Position numbers and translations under genes: made by a program. Source: Mesocentrotus franciscanus (lineage: Eukaryota; Echinodermata; Echinoidea; Camarodonta; Strongylocentrotidae). Taken from it: a stretch of DNA of 64,000 bases. Below the pieces are notes generated by a model. It did not search any database and was not told the DNA's origin. It worked only from the letters and a program-made list of their open reading frames with translations. The stretch covers positions 31,139,373 through 31,203,372 of the forward strand of contig CP137668.1 in NCBI GenBank assembly GCA_037976565.1, in the 5' to 3' direction. Each line of letters begins with the position of its first letter. Position 1 is the first letter of the stretch. Below, one piece after another: positions 21,786 to 34,269 of this stretch.

Positions 21786-23437
21786 CTGTTACACCCACAA
21801 ATGTAATAACGCCCACAAATGTAATAACACTTTACCCACAAATGTAATAACACCCACAAATGTAATAACACTTTACCCACAAATGTAATAATTTCACCCA
21901 CAAATGTAATAACCACTTTACCCACAAATGTAATAATTTTGAATCACCCACAAATGTAATAATGACTTTACCCACAAATGTAATAAATTTGAAGGGATAT
22001 TTTGTCGAATTTGTTCAAAACTAAAACCCTGTAATAAAGCATGGGTATAGCGCGCAGTCTTTACTCCAGACCCGGTTATTTCAAAAATTTAAAAATCTTC
22101 AAAACTAAGACCCCATAATCCTTTTCCTGTGGAATAACATGAGAATCGAGCGTAGTCTTTCCTCCAGACCCGGTCATTTCAAAAATAAAAACAATAAAAA
22201 ACAAAAAAAAATTAAAATCTAAGACCCAACAATCCTCCAAACTAAGACCCTGTAATAAAGCATGGGTTTAGAGCGTTGTCTTTACTCCACACCCGGTTAT
22301 TTCAAAAATAAAATAAAACAAAACAAAACAAAACATTAACTTTAAAACTAAGGCTCCACCATCTTCCAAACTATAAGACCCTGTGATAAAGCATGGATTT
22401 AGAGCGTAGTCTTTACTCCAGACCCGTTTAATCCAAAAAAAATCTTCAAAACTAAGACCCCATCATCTCATTCCTGTGGAATAACATGGGTATAGAGCGT
22501 AGTCTTTCCTCCAGACCCGGTTATTTCAAAAGAAATAGAAATTTAAACTAATCTTCGAAACTTTTTTTTTTTTTTTAATAACCGAGTCTGAAGTAAAGAC
22601 TACGCTCTAATCCCATGCTTTATTACCGGGTCTTAATTGAGAAGATGGAGGGGTCTTAGTTTAAAAGGTTTTTTTGTTTGTTTTTTGTTTTTTGTTGTTT
22701 TACTTTTGAATAACCGGGTCTGGAGGAAAGGCTACGCTCAATACTCATGTTCTTCCACAGGAATAAGATGATGGGGTCTTAGTTTTGAAGATTTTTTAAA
22801 AGTTTTGAAATCACCAGGTCTGGAAGAAAAACAACGCTCTAAACCCATGCTTTATTACCGGGTCTTAGTTTGGAAGATGGTGGGGGTCTTAGTTTAAAAG
22901 TTGTTTTTTTTTGTTTTTACTTTTGAATAACCGGGTCTGGAGGAAAGACTACGCTCAATACTCATGTTATTCCAGGCCACAGGAATAAGATGATGGGGTC
23001 TTAGTTTTGAAGATTTTTTTCGGATTTTTTTATTAAACGGGTCTGGAGTAAAGACTACGCTCTAAACCCATGCTTTATCACTGGGTCTTATAGTTTGGAA
23101 GATGGTGGGGCCTTAGTTTTAAAGTTAATGTTTTGTTTTGTTTTGTTTTGTTTTATTTTTTAAATAACCGGGTGTGGAGTAAAGACAACGCTCTAAACCC
23201 ATGCTTTATTACAGGGTCTTAGTTTGGAGGATTGTTGGGTCTTAGATTTGAATTTTTTGTTTTGTTTTTTATTGTTTTTTTATTTTTGAAATAACCGGGT
23301 CTGGAAGAACAACTATGCTCTAAACCCATGCTTTATTACATTTGTGGGTAAAATGTTATTACATTTGTGGGTGTTATTACATTTGTGGGTAAAGTGTTAT
23401 TACATTTGTGGGCGTTATTACATTTGTGGGTGTAACA
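21786..23437. mobile_element. Large foldback (inverted repeat) element
   Basis: Two arms of about 0.78 and 0.87 kb in inverse orientation meet at a T-rich centre near 22560-22575. The outer parts are tandem 'cacccacaaatgtaataac' units (21790-21990) and their inverse 'gttattacatttgtgggtg' (23335-23430). The inner parts repeat 'gtagtctttactccagaccc', 'ggttatttcaaaa' and 'aactaagaccc', mirrored on the other arm. The extreme ends (TGTTACACCC / GGGTGTAACA) complete the palindrome. No gene lies within. The overall form is that of a foldback transposon. Confidence 0.8.
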
Positions 23438-23692
23438 CCCCCCCCCCCCAAACAAAATCAAGCCAAGTGCCTTCCGGCAAAGAAACTGTCCCTTGTCGAT
23501 GAAGTTAATACCCTTTTGAGGAGAATTTGTTCATGTGATGTGCCCCTATAGCTTCCCCTTTATGGAAAAAGATGCCCACTGAATATATTCTACGTTTCTT
23601 GTACTTTTTTAAACCATATAGTTTTTTAGAGGTTTGAAAATACAATTTCCTTGCTCTTATTTTTTTTCTTCAATAAAGGGCAAAATAGAATT

Positions 23693-23918
23693 ATTTTCAT
23701 ACGCCAGAACGTACGGATTATTCATGACAAAGGGGAAAAAGTGGTCGATTTTTCTCCTTAGAAGCAATTTTTTCTCTACCCCGGCGGGAAAGTAAGCAGA
23801 TTTCTTTTCATACGCCAGAACGTACGGATTATTCATGACAAAGGGGAAAAAGTGGTCGATTTTTCTCCTTAGTAGCAATTTTTTCTCCACCCCGGCGGGA
23901 AAGTAAGCAAAGCGTGCT
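23693..23918. repeat. 111-bp tandem duplication
   Basis: Two near-identical adjacent copies, starting 'cgccagaacgtacggattat' at 23702 and at 23813 (period 111). No coding function is seen. Confidence 0.85.
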
Positions 23919-25500
23919 CACAAAATGAGAAGTATGGATATTTCCTAAACCGTTTTCTGCTCTGTCTTAATTATTCTCAATTCAAGAACCCATCCTGCCC
24001 CTTATTGCCCGTATCCCGTAACCCCCCTCTCTCTCTCTCTCTCTCTGTTTCTCTCTCTCCCTCCCTCCCTCTCTCTCCTCCTTCTCCTCCTCCTCCTTCC
24101 CTCTTCCTTTTCTCCAATTTGAAATTCATTTTGTGTAACCTCACTTAATTATTCATCATTTTCTCGCCTTCTCATTTATCTCGCTTCAGATGACCCAATT
24201 TTACTCTTCACAACCTGTTTACACCTTTCCTACTACTAATGTAAATACGACATTTATTTACATGCAAATCACTCGAGAGAGAGTCGAGACACTTGTAAAT
24301 GCGAACATGATTTGTTTTATATACCCGATGAATTCATTTTCAAAATGATTGAAACAACACATGTGAACAATAACGTATAGTTTGCATAGGTAATACGTTA
24401 ACATACAAATTATGTAAATGAATTAAAATATTCAGTAATAGATAGAAAATTAATTTTGGTTGGTATCAAAACACTTGCGTGAAGCTAGAATTAGGTTTTC
24501 TTTTTTAATCTAGATTGGGATGAGTAGTACACATGTAAGCCTACTCAGCGCAAAATGAAGGGGGTTGGCATTGACGGTTTCTTCGTATCTGGTTAAGCTA
24601 GTTTGCGCATGTTGATAGGAACTGTGAGAAAATCTTCATAATCACTAATTGTACCTGTCTGATAGTTGGTTGGTCTCTTTTGGCTCGCCTTTGTGTGTGC
24701 ATGTGTCTTAATTGTTTGTAATTTTGGGCACGTGATCCAGGTTAAAATTTATAGAATTTGTCAGTTTTGCTTACTCAATGTTTTTTTTTAATTATTCAAT
24801 TCCATTATGATCGACAGAAAGACATAATTTAGATGTCAGTTTAGACTGATTTTCTGTTCAATTCGACTTCTGACTTGTTAAACTGAGCTTTAAAACTGGG
24901 AATGACGTCTAAATTTAGTAGCTTACGTCTTGACGATAGGACTGGGAAAAAGGAATTACAGAAATCCATTTTTAAATTTTTTTTTAAAGGATTTTATCGA
25001 CATGCATAAATAGTAACTTAAGTCAATTCAATGGCGTATTTTTGTTATGTTATTTATATTATGCACTATTATAATTAAGTAAATAGATTAATCTGAATCT
25101 CAATCTAACATGCCAGAAAATTTCATAAATGTTTATTATCATAACATTTTATAAACAAAACAGCAATAATCCACAGCGTAGCATAAGCATATTTCCACAT
25201 AACGAAATACTAACCCAGTTTCATATCGTACATTGGGTGAGTGCCGAGAAAACACTGAAAATCGGGTACTTGTTTGATTATACTACCACTACTACGATGA
25301 TTCATTCAACAACAACAACAACAACAAAAATCATTGATGCAGCTACATGGTTGAATTGCATAATTTTGTACAGCATAGAAACTCGTCATGATCAATCTTT
25401 GATACGTACATAATCGAATTCGACAAGAACTCGAAGACATAATACAGAGTGATTAAATTTTCAAATTAAATTGGATACCATATACATTCGTCAGCTCATA
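23919..25500. other. Intergenic, CT-rich tract then no feature
   Basis: A (CT)n / (CTC)n simple repeat covers about 24027-24115. The remaining 1.4 kb is AT-rich and appears single-copy in the window. No exon was supported on either strand. Confidence 0.55.
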
Positions 25501-26173
25501 TCAAATCATGATTAAGTTAAGTCAAAACTGACAAACTGGGAAACTTATCCGGTATGCATCTCCGAAAATACGAAATATGGTGATATACAATCTGCATGTT
25601 GACAAAAAGATCCATTCTTCTACAGGAAATATCTCCTTTGCAGTGATGACACAGTTATACACTGTATTGAAACTACTGCCGAACATGTGCACAATGTATG
25701 TTTCAGTAAAGACAGGCAGGGGAAAACGCTTGATGATTTCCCTTTTATAGCAAAAAACAATATTGTTCTCGTTCACATTTGTTATCATTCAGGAAAATGT
25801 GGGAACATTTTGGACAGAAAAATATAAGATATAGGGCATATACAAACCATACACGTATGCTTTTAGTGATAAAAAGCTAAATCATTTTTTTTTATTTTAT
25901 GAATAAACGAATCTGTAATCATTTGAGATATGAAACACATTTAAAACCCGGGTGCTTACGACACATACTCCGGCGACGATTACTCCGCAGTCGTGTTCCT
26001 ATACACTAGCCGTATTCTTAACTTCAACCTTGTATCAAACACTATACCAAACCCTAATCTAAACCTAAACCTACCCTACAACCAAACTGCGATCATAATC
26101 AAAACCCTGTATCAATGACAAAATAATAACGCCCGGATCACTTTTTCGGGTTCCTTATATATTACAGATATTT
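25501..26173. other. 3' flank of WSC gene 3
   Basis: Paralogous to 8880-10027 downstream of gene 2, with internal deletions. It includes a telomere-like 'aaaccctaatctaaacct' stretch at about 26040 and the GC-rich 'gcccggatca...cgggtt' just before the stop codon. It is probably 3' UTR plus flank. Confidence 0.5.
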
Positions 26174-27935
26174 TTAGAGTTCAGGTATGACGTAATTCTC
26201 GTCACCAGGGTCACCGGGGGCACTTCTCCTTGCTTCCTGCCCCGCCTGTCGTCCGCGCACATGCCCCACTACGTCATTTTGGTAGGAGGAGCAAGGAGTT
26301 ACGATCTCTTGGTAGGAATGTGCTCGGAAGGTAGGGCTCTGATCTCCTTCTCCGTTTGGGCTCAGGTATATGCCTTGATAGGAATGGCGTTCGAGATTCG
26401 TCCGATCAAGACCGGTGTAGGGTTTCTGCTTAGCAGTGGGCGCTTTAGAGTTCCTCAAGGATCGTAGAGTTCGTCTGAAATGTCATACAAGGATACAAAG
26501 ATTCTGGTGATAGAAATTGTGACTACAACGGGAGTGCACTTCTATTTGAAACAGCCATTTCCACTGGCGTTCTGATGAGGGGCTTGGGAGTTGCCCCCTA
26601 AAAACATCAAACATTTTGTTATATTTCTATGAGTGTTACTAAGGAACTAATTCCTATTGATCCAATAAGCCAGTTCGTAGTTACCAATCTGCGCACGATC
26701 AGATGAAGAACAGTTGTACCAAAATTGTTTATTTATTTATTCAGTCTTCTTTAAAAACACAGGGTACTAGGGTAGCCCCATTCAGTGCCACAAGGCCTGC
26801 TTTACAAGGGGCCCTGTATCAAGTGGATATTACAAAGTATAAAGTTAAAACACAACATAAAAACAAACATATACATACATAAAATACATGGCATACAAAG
26901 CATAAATGTACATCAGAGGTATGACAAATTCAGATAAAATGTTGTAATATAAAATAAAATAAATTGGCTTTACTTATTGCGATATCACATTATAGACCGG
27001 TGTTGTCGTAGGCGGTTTTTAAATATATGTAATGTGGGTAATATATGAACATGCATTGGTAGTGGATTAAAAAATTAATTAACAAGTTTGCTTTTCTCTC
27101 TATATTATAACCGTTGAGTGAAACCATATTACAAGCAATACTATCATATATTACAAGCAATACTTTCATGTAACCACGTTTCTGAAAACGAAATCAAATC
27201 ATATGGGCAGAATAACAAAAATAATTTAAGGTCATCAATGTTATTCCTAAGACTTCTAATATTCACATGATCTTTGTTTCCGTTTGCTTTCTTAATTTTC
27301 CAAAACAACTGAGATGTTTCTATAGTTTAGTTTTCGTTGATGAATATTTTTGATCGGACTTACGGAGGTTCATTCTTGCGCCGTACACATTCTCGCGGAA
27401 GCGAAACCCACCGAAAAGAATACCGGATACGTACTCATGAAAGTCATGTAATCATTATTCAATTACTCACGACGATACATATATATATCTGAAGCACGGG
27501 TGGAAATGGGACTACTCCATGTGTAAAAGATTTGTGGAGAGTTTTGGGTCACTTGTAATACATATGCTAACTACGAACTGGTCTATTATATTGTTAGGAA
27601 CTGTATTAACTCATACCTTGAAAAGTAAAGCAGCGAAGAAACTATAACACCATAGATGAGCAGGATTCCACATAGAGTTCCTAGGATCGCGGTCATCACT
27701 CCTTGAAGTCAAACGAAAAAAAAAGGAGAAAGGAAAAGAGAATTATTGGCTGCGGTTCGATCTCCTTAAAATTCCTTTTGTAAGGCTTAAAAAGTAGAAC
27801 AAAAGAAGAGAACCTCGATCAGAAGTAATAGTAGAAGTAGTAGTATAGTAGTAGTGTAATAGTATAGTAGATTTTATTGGATAGCTTGTTTAGCACAAGG
27901 CTAATCTGCCACAAGCTCCATAATAATGTATTTTT

Positions 27936-27966
<31 letters not shown>

Positions 27967-30300
27967 TAATAATAATAATAATAATAATAATAATATATGT
28001 ATATATAATGATAATGATATACATATATATATATATATATATACTAAAGCAATATAATATGTAGAACGTCCATAGCAAATATATTTCAAAATGAGTATGA
28101 ACACATGACTACACATTCAAGCAATGGCAACTAGTAGAAAGAGTCAGCGCATGGTAGGCCTTTATGAACGGAGAGAGATCAATTTGAGTTGAATTATGCC
28201 TCTTTATCTTTTTTCGAATAAAATTCCAAATGTTATGAATTTAGAGGGAATAATACAGCATAACATATTGTTGCATGATTGTTTTTCTCTTTACCACATA
28301 TATATATATATATATATATAACGTGTGAGCATCTCCTCATACACTCGAGTATAGAGCATAGCTTAGTGACGGCTATGGAAAAGGAATAATACAATCACAC
28401 TAAAGAGGCAAAGAGCGCAAAATATGCGAAGGATACACCCCTTCATATGGTTGAAGGCCGATTATCAGTCGGTCTATGTAAAACAGGGCCCTGTCTTACA
28501 AAGAGTTGATTTTAATCGCAACTTATTTGCGATTGGTATCAATCGCAACTATGTACATAAGAGATGGGAGACTGCAAACTTGCGAATGATGAGAGGACTT
28601 GCGATTGATTTGGATCAACGCAACTCTTAGTAAGACAGGGCCCTGTCGGAGTTGTAAATACCCCCCACCTCGTTACCGGGGAAAAAGCCTTGATAATATA
28701 ATAAAATATGAAAACACTTTGAAATACTACCTTTTTCTGTGATATAGGACGGCTCAGCTTCGTGCTGAGATATTGTTGACTGTTGCCCAGCTGCAAAATA
28801 ATGACAAAACAGGACCCCAAATATATATAATATGATTAATCGACATTAGAGTACGTAAGTAAAAGTAAAAAGAATGTGATAAAGCCCACAAGACCGACAA
28901 TTCTGGTCTTGTGAACCTTCCGAAAAGATGTTGTGAGAAGGCCTTTGAGCCCGACTGTAGGTCACAAAATGGGGCATTTCTTAAACTAATTTTTTGTTAT
29001 TTATTTTTTATTGGTTACTCTCTTTTGAAAGATATAATAATGAGACACAAACAAAAAGGAAACCGTGGTGCTTGATTAGTTGTAATTACAATCGTAAAAA
29101 TTTACCTAAGATCTGGAGAAAGCTTTCTGGCTCGTAAGTCGTTAGTTTTTTTAATGTCATGCCCTTCTGTATTGTGTAGTAGGCAGGAGACTCTGTGATT
29201 CATGCTAATGAGTTTTGAAAACTATTTATAACGAGGTATTTTTGTCTGCAAAAAATATCCAAGTTGACTTACGGTGTTTCATTCACTTGGACTTACTTTT
29301 TAACATGGTTTGAATATCAACATGTTCAATCACAGACACACCAAAGTATGAAATCGTTGATAATCATTTGACAACATGATAAGGGCTATAGGCTAAACTA
29401 TTAAGTTACCAGGCGTCGTAGAAATTGTCGTCACGCTAGTTGATTTTTCAGTCGTCTGTTGCTTCCTGGGAGTAACAGAATTTTGAGGACCAGGAAGAAC
29501 TAGACACAGAAAACAATACAGAAAAAAGGGGTCATGCAGTTAGTCCCTAGTAATTACTAACAAAGCCTACCAAATCATAAAACCAAATCTGATTAAATGT
29601 GTGGTACGCCACCTTACGTTGGCTAGGTTGTCACTCTTTACTATGTTTTGCTTTTATCAGTGTGGTGGCATCGGTATAATACAAAACCATGCCATTGAAG
29701 TGACTGCTGTCTCATTCCTAATTTAGGTTTGTATTGGTTTCCTTGATGTGGTGGCAGCGGGAGGATATGAACCCATGCATTGAAATGACTGGTAACCCAT
29801 CATTAGTGTTGGTTGTTTTGTTTCCCTCCAGCGGTAGGATATACAACTTAATTATTCATACCCCTTGTAATTTTTTTTTTTTTTTGGCGGGGTGTGTTTT
29901 TCGTAACTAAAGAATAAAAAGTGGACTGGGTGAATTACATGTATAGCCTTTATTGAATACATTTAGATGTAAGCTGTAATATGTCACATTCTAAAGAAAC
30001 ATAAATCGGGACGAAACAATTTTCCACATACTTAGAAGAAAAAAAACAAAAGTTGGTAAGTATGAATAATTTCGTTGTTTACTGCACTGTATAAACCCAT
30101 ATAGTTGAAATGGCTGAATTAACGCAACCATTTCATCTAATTCAAAGGTGATCTCAACAGCAGTATTTATGACCTTGAGTCTCTCTCTCTATAATATATA
30201 TTTTTTCCTGAAGTCCCTGAAGATTAGACCCTATTCTTTGAATTCTTTGAACTACTACTACTGCTACTACTACACTAATGAGTACGATAATAATAATAAC

Positions 30301-30350
<50 letters not shown>

Positions 30351-33100
30351 TAATAATAATAATAACAATAATACATATCATGATAACAATAATAATTATG
30401 ATAATAATAATAATAATATTAATAATAATAATAATTTTAATAATAAAAACAACAGTAATTTCATAATTTATACTTACGATCAAAAACAGAAAGTTCTGCT
30501 ATGTCGCCACAGGAGCAAGTCCTGTTTTCAGAGCACGGGCATGTCAATATATCTGCATTCGGAACGCTATGAGGCTCACCAAAAATGCTTGTGTAGTTTG
30601 AGCCAGCATTATTTCCGCAGAAACAAAAGTGAAGCATGTCATAATTGCCAACACCAGCGTAAGCGTATTGGCCGACCACTTTGCAGGATGCAATGCACTC
30701 GTTTGTCAGATTTAATCTGACTTTAGATTTGCCCATTAAACGAAAGCCGAAGGGATAGAATTCGTAATAGCCATCTGTTAAACATGTTGAAAGGTGATGA
30801 AAAGAATTAAAATAGCTACAATAAATGCAGTCATAAATGAGTGATACGGAGTAAGAGCCCCCGAAAAAAAAGCTTTACAACTTTTCATTTTAATATTTTT
30901 TTTGAAATATTTCATCAAGAAGTTTATGGTATTTCTTGGTAGAAACAGCTTTTCCTGCATATTATGATACTATTTTGTTTTTAATCTTTGTACGCATGAC
31001 AGAACAGCAGACAATGTTCTGGAGACTGCAAAATCCAATTTGCGCAAAATTGGCAAAGTGAAGAAGAAAAAAAAACATTCGAAATAAGAATGCATGTTTA
31101 CCATGGGCGTCAAGCCAATGGGACGGGTCGGAGCTATAAATCTCCCCATCCACACTTTTTCAGGGAGGGGGGTGGCCTGTACAAATGCGAAAATACGCCT
31201 TTAAAGGGCAATCCAACCCTTCTAATAGGTTCATTTGAATGAAAGCAGAAAAAAATCAGAGAAAAAAAATGGCGAAAGTTTGAAATAAATCGGACCACTA
31301 TTAACAAAGTTATGAGTGTTTGAAATTTGAGATCACTATAGCTATGCGAATCTCAAATCGGCAATTTTGTCAGTGGATTGTGACGTAGTGACGGATTACT
31401 CTCCCGTTTGTCGTGTAGAAAAGTATCTATTATTTCTGTTTTTCTCCCAAGTGCCTTCACCCTCGGGCACTACTCAAAATATATCATGGAGAGTACATTA
31501 TTACAGGTCCTCTAAAAAGAAAAGACCATCCCCAGTCATTTATGAAAAGTAGAAATTTTAGTCCTTTTGTGTAATAGAGCAAACGGGAAAATTGTCCGCT
31601 ACTACATCACATAGACATTATCAAGTCAGCCAATTTGAAGGGCCCATACCTATAGTGATTGCAACTTTCAAAAATTCGTAACTTTCAACAACAAAAAATC
31701 CGATTTCATTCAAACTTTCATCAGTATGCTTCTTTGATTTTTCTGTTTATTTCCAGACAAGTTTGCTATCAATGTTGGATTTCCCCTTAAAATACATGTA
31801 ATACTAAAACACTACAAAAATAGCTTTGAAACGAAACGAATTTTTTTCCTTTAAAATCTCATATTCAACCCGATGGCAATTTTATTTTCCTTGAGTGCAA
31901 ATCGCAATGGAAGGTGGATCATTATCAAACATGTTACTTACTTCCGGGGGGAGGGGTGAGATAGCCTCTATCTCTTCCCCACTTTTTGATGAAAAGGAAA
32001 TAACTGTCGTGGTGGGGGATAACCTGAACAAACAGCCCCATTTTTAAAGAAAAATGATTTCAACACTCATGCAGTGAATATTTATCTCATTATATTCTAG
32101 TAGAATAGCTTCAGAACGCATTTTTATTAATTGTGTTTATGGCAATTATATTTTCAGTGCGCGTGTGCGTGTGCGAGCGCATGTTTAGGTTTGTCCGTAT
32201 TAAGTGTGCGTGGGTACGTGTGCGTGGGCGAGCGCGCGTGTTCGTGCACGTGTTTGCGCAAGAAAGCTGATTAAATGGTGGAATTTATTTTACAATAGGT
32301 GTATTTGTATGTCGTTTGTCAGATTTACAATTCACTGATAAGTGCCCCCCCCCCCACCCTCTCTCTTTTAAAGTTGTGTTGTATCCTTGAAATCTCCAGT
32401 AGTTATTATATATTTACCAGCATTATGGCACGCATTTAAAGAAAAAAATGCAGGGGACTTTTTTTGTTACTGTAGAAGTATAAATCCAGATAAAGGAAGA
32501 AAGAAAGCAAGACATGTCTTTGTGTTGTCGTACACAACAAAATCTGAAGTTACGATTACAACCAATTGATGAGGAAAAAGGTATTACAATGCTTGTAATA
32601 ATGATAATGATAAAGATGATGAAGATGATGATAATACTACTTCTACTACTACTACTACTACTACTACTACTGATCGCTAGTTATCATAGTAATATTAATA
32701 ATAATAATGATGATAATAATATTAATAGTAGTAATGATGAAAATAATATTAATAGTAGTAATGATGAAAATAATAATAATAAACAATAACAATACAAAAA
32801 AAATTGATAATAACTAACGATAAAATTGATAATTATGAAAATGATAATAATATTCTTAATGATGAATGAAGATAATAGTATCGAGGCGAAAAAGATATAA
32901 AGATGATAGTAGTGACAATAATAATAATAGTAATATGAATGAAAAAATATAATGATAGAGGCGAAGAAGATATCGGAAAGGATCCAAAATTATCTCTCCA
33001 ACTTACCAAAGGACTGCCCTTCCTGCCCTTCCGACTGAGATGTATGAGCCAAAACCAGTATTACCGGTACAATGTAGAACAGAAAACGGTAGGTATCCAT
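26174..33100 (-). CDS. WSC-domain receptor-like membrane protein, copy 3 (complete)
   Basis: Five exons join in frame to 288 residues: 33100-33007, 30774-30478, 29499-29410, 27701-27617 and 26474-26174. Phases (1, 1, 1, 2) are identical to copy 2. The signal-peptide exon is 18 bases longer than in the other copies, adding residues before the WSC domain (SEGQEGQSF). The WSC domain (about 32-130) has QYAYAG, FCFCG, TCPC and CSCGD and carries NLT, NYT and NRT sites. Its first conserved cysteine is replaced by tyrosine (GYYEF instead of GCYEF). Stalk: LPGPQNSVTPRKQQTTEKST. Membrane helix: GVMTAILGTLCGILLIYGVI. The tail keeps YTGL, YQGI, YQEI and YVIPEL. The open frame is undamaged, so it is probably functional. 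The 26730-27415 intron segment is an insertion absent from copy 2. Confidence 0.85.
26730..27415. mobile_element. Insertion in last intron of WSC gene 3 (unclassified repeat)
   Basis: Compared with gene 2 (junction near 10758), this intron gains about 690 bases between 'gtaccaaaattgtt' and 'gaataccggatacgta'. The insert starts with a TTTATTTATT motif followed by 'cagtgccacaaggcctgctt'. It has no inverted ends that I can see, so it may be a LINE or SINE 3' fragment. The class is unknown. Confidence 0.5.
27700..28970. other. Intron 3 of WSC gene 3: microsatellites plus unique sequence
   Basis: AAT and AT runs lie at 27935-28045 and 28298-28320. A small inverted-repeat element at 28484-28645 is listed separately. 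No exon with conserved phase was found here, consistent with the much shorter gene 2 intron. Confidence 0.55.
28484..28645. mobile_element. Small MITE with CAGGGCCCTG ends
   Basis: 162 bases bounded by inverted repeats 'cagggccctgtcttac' followed by 'aaagagttg', and 'caactcttagtaagacaggg'. The interior is rich in 'gcgattg/caatcgc' palindromes. No clear target duplication was found. Confidence 0.7.
30250..30465. repeat. (AAT)n microsatellite next to the WSC-exon donor, gene 3
   Basis: A long AAT run with AAC/GAT interruptions ends about 12 bases from the WSC-exon splice donor (CTTAC on the plus strand at 30473-30477). Confidence 0.9.
31201..31790. mobile_element. MITE with TTAA target duplication in intron 1 of WSC gene 3
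   Basis: Flanked by TTAA at 31201-31204 and 31787-31790. The terminal repeats are AGGGCAATCCAAC and its inverse GTTGGATTTCCCC. The interior includes 'actcataactttgtt'-type sequence. It is absent from the corresponding introns of genes 1 and 2. No transposase is present. Confidence 0.75.
32150..32265. repeat. GT/GC-rich simple repeat
   Basis: A purine-pyrimidine alternating tract ('gtgcgcgtgtgcgtgtgcga' type), a potential Z-DNA former, in intron 1 of WSC gene 3. Confidence 0.7.
32590..32935. repeat. Microsatellite region in intron 1 of WSC gene 3
   Basis: CTA, AAT and GAT runs, homologous in position to 3060-3395 and 15540-15772. Confidence 0.85.
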
Positions 33101-33235
33101 AGTTAATTACAGAATAATTAAAAATTGTTACATAGAGATTGGATTATCACTTCTGTTTGTTTCCTTTTTTTGCCTGATGTCTTACAAAAGTCAATACTAT
33201 AATCATTTGGTTCCACTTATTTTCTTTTAGCAAAA

Positions 33236-33243
33236 TGACGTCA
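33236..33243 (-). promoter_or_regulatory. CRE-like palindrome upstream of WSC gene 3
   Basis: TGACGTCA, 136 bases upstream of the ATG at 33100. The spacing is identical to the other copies even though surrounding bases differ. Confidence 0.4.
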
Positions 33244-33452
33244 GGAGATGATCAATACTGCTCGATGAAGCAATATCTCAAATAAAACTGGCTTTTCGCT
33301 TTGGCAAAGATCTTGGCTTAATAAGTAAGCGCTTTGAAATTGAAAACAATACTGAGGAAGTTAAGAAGACAAAATAACTGCTGGTAGACGGGAAGACTGG
33401 TAGACTTTACCCGTTTGTTCCTAAAAGTTTATAATAACTGACAAGGTAGAAG

Positions 33453-33927
33453 TTAAGAGGGTTCATTGCTTTCTACAGGAAATGACATATGAAATACAAA
33501 TATAGATATGATTACCAGTCCAGTGAAATGAAAGTAGGAGTTGGTCTCGAATTCATACCCAGTCACACTGCCAAAACTCCCTGCAGGATCTGATCGAACA
33601 TGGATCACTTGGCGAAATCTTAACAGGCTGCGTTACAGGTATGGGGATGAGATGCAAGGCAAATATGCATACGTGGGGATACATTGACAATAATTCAGGA
33701 GACTGCATGTGAGTGTGGGCAGCTATAGGGCCTTTAGGCCATGGACCATATAGCTGTGATATGCTGAATGACAATTAATGCACTTGGAGGGAACTGGCAG
33801 AGTCCAGCGACGTGGCTCTTACTTTTGCTAGATACATGAGGAAGATGTTGACTCGAAATGATGTTGACCACTAACATTGCCAAAACAACTCCGAATTGAC
33901 CGATAATAGACAACATCTTGTCCATGA
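33453..33927 (-). CDS. Candidate 3' exons of a related membrane protein (orphan)
   Basis: Exon a (33927-33823, phase 1-1, 105 bases) reads MDKMLSIIGQFGVVLAMLVV then NIISSQ, a membrane helix, and ends at GTAAGAG. A possible terminal exon (33580-33453) follows a CTGCAG acceptor, enters in phase 1 and reads through YEFETNSYFHFTGL to a TAA. In copy A the region between that acceptor and FETNSYFHFTG differs by six bases, so the frame is kept, which weakly supports coding. No 5' exons for such a gene are visible upstream; the L1-type LINE begins 350 bases away. It may be a decayed or alternative receptor 3' end. Confidence 0.3.
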
Positions 33928-34269
33928 CTATTAGAGGGTATGCTATTTTTGTTCGGCCTCCTGTCAGTCTCACTTGGTGTGACATGGTTATCACCACGAC
34001 TACGCTGTACACTCAAAATAAACCTAAAGTAAATATTTGGACCTCAACATTGAGCAATAATATTTCATTTCCTCTATCGCTTTAACCGCTTTCACTCCTG
34101 GCTGAAAGCTGTAAATACTTTCATATTTTATATTTTCTCATCTTACTCAGCGTGTGACGTATATTCTCTATTTTTAGCGAAAACGTCTCACCAAAACACG
34201 TGATGACCCTTTTTTTTAAATTCTATTAAGTCGAGCCCCCCTCCCCCAGTTATCTCAGACTTGTGACAC

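Noticed and set aside
21790..21990. Regular 16-20-base repeats resembling a CRISPR array
   Set aside because: The gaps are short and not unique, the array is mirrored at 23335-23430 as part of a foldback element, and the context is eukaryotic.
30148..30720. Plus-strand 190-codon frame with poly-Asn
   Set aside because: It is a translation of the (AAT)n microsatellite continuing antisense across the WSC exon of copy 3.
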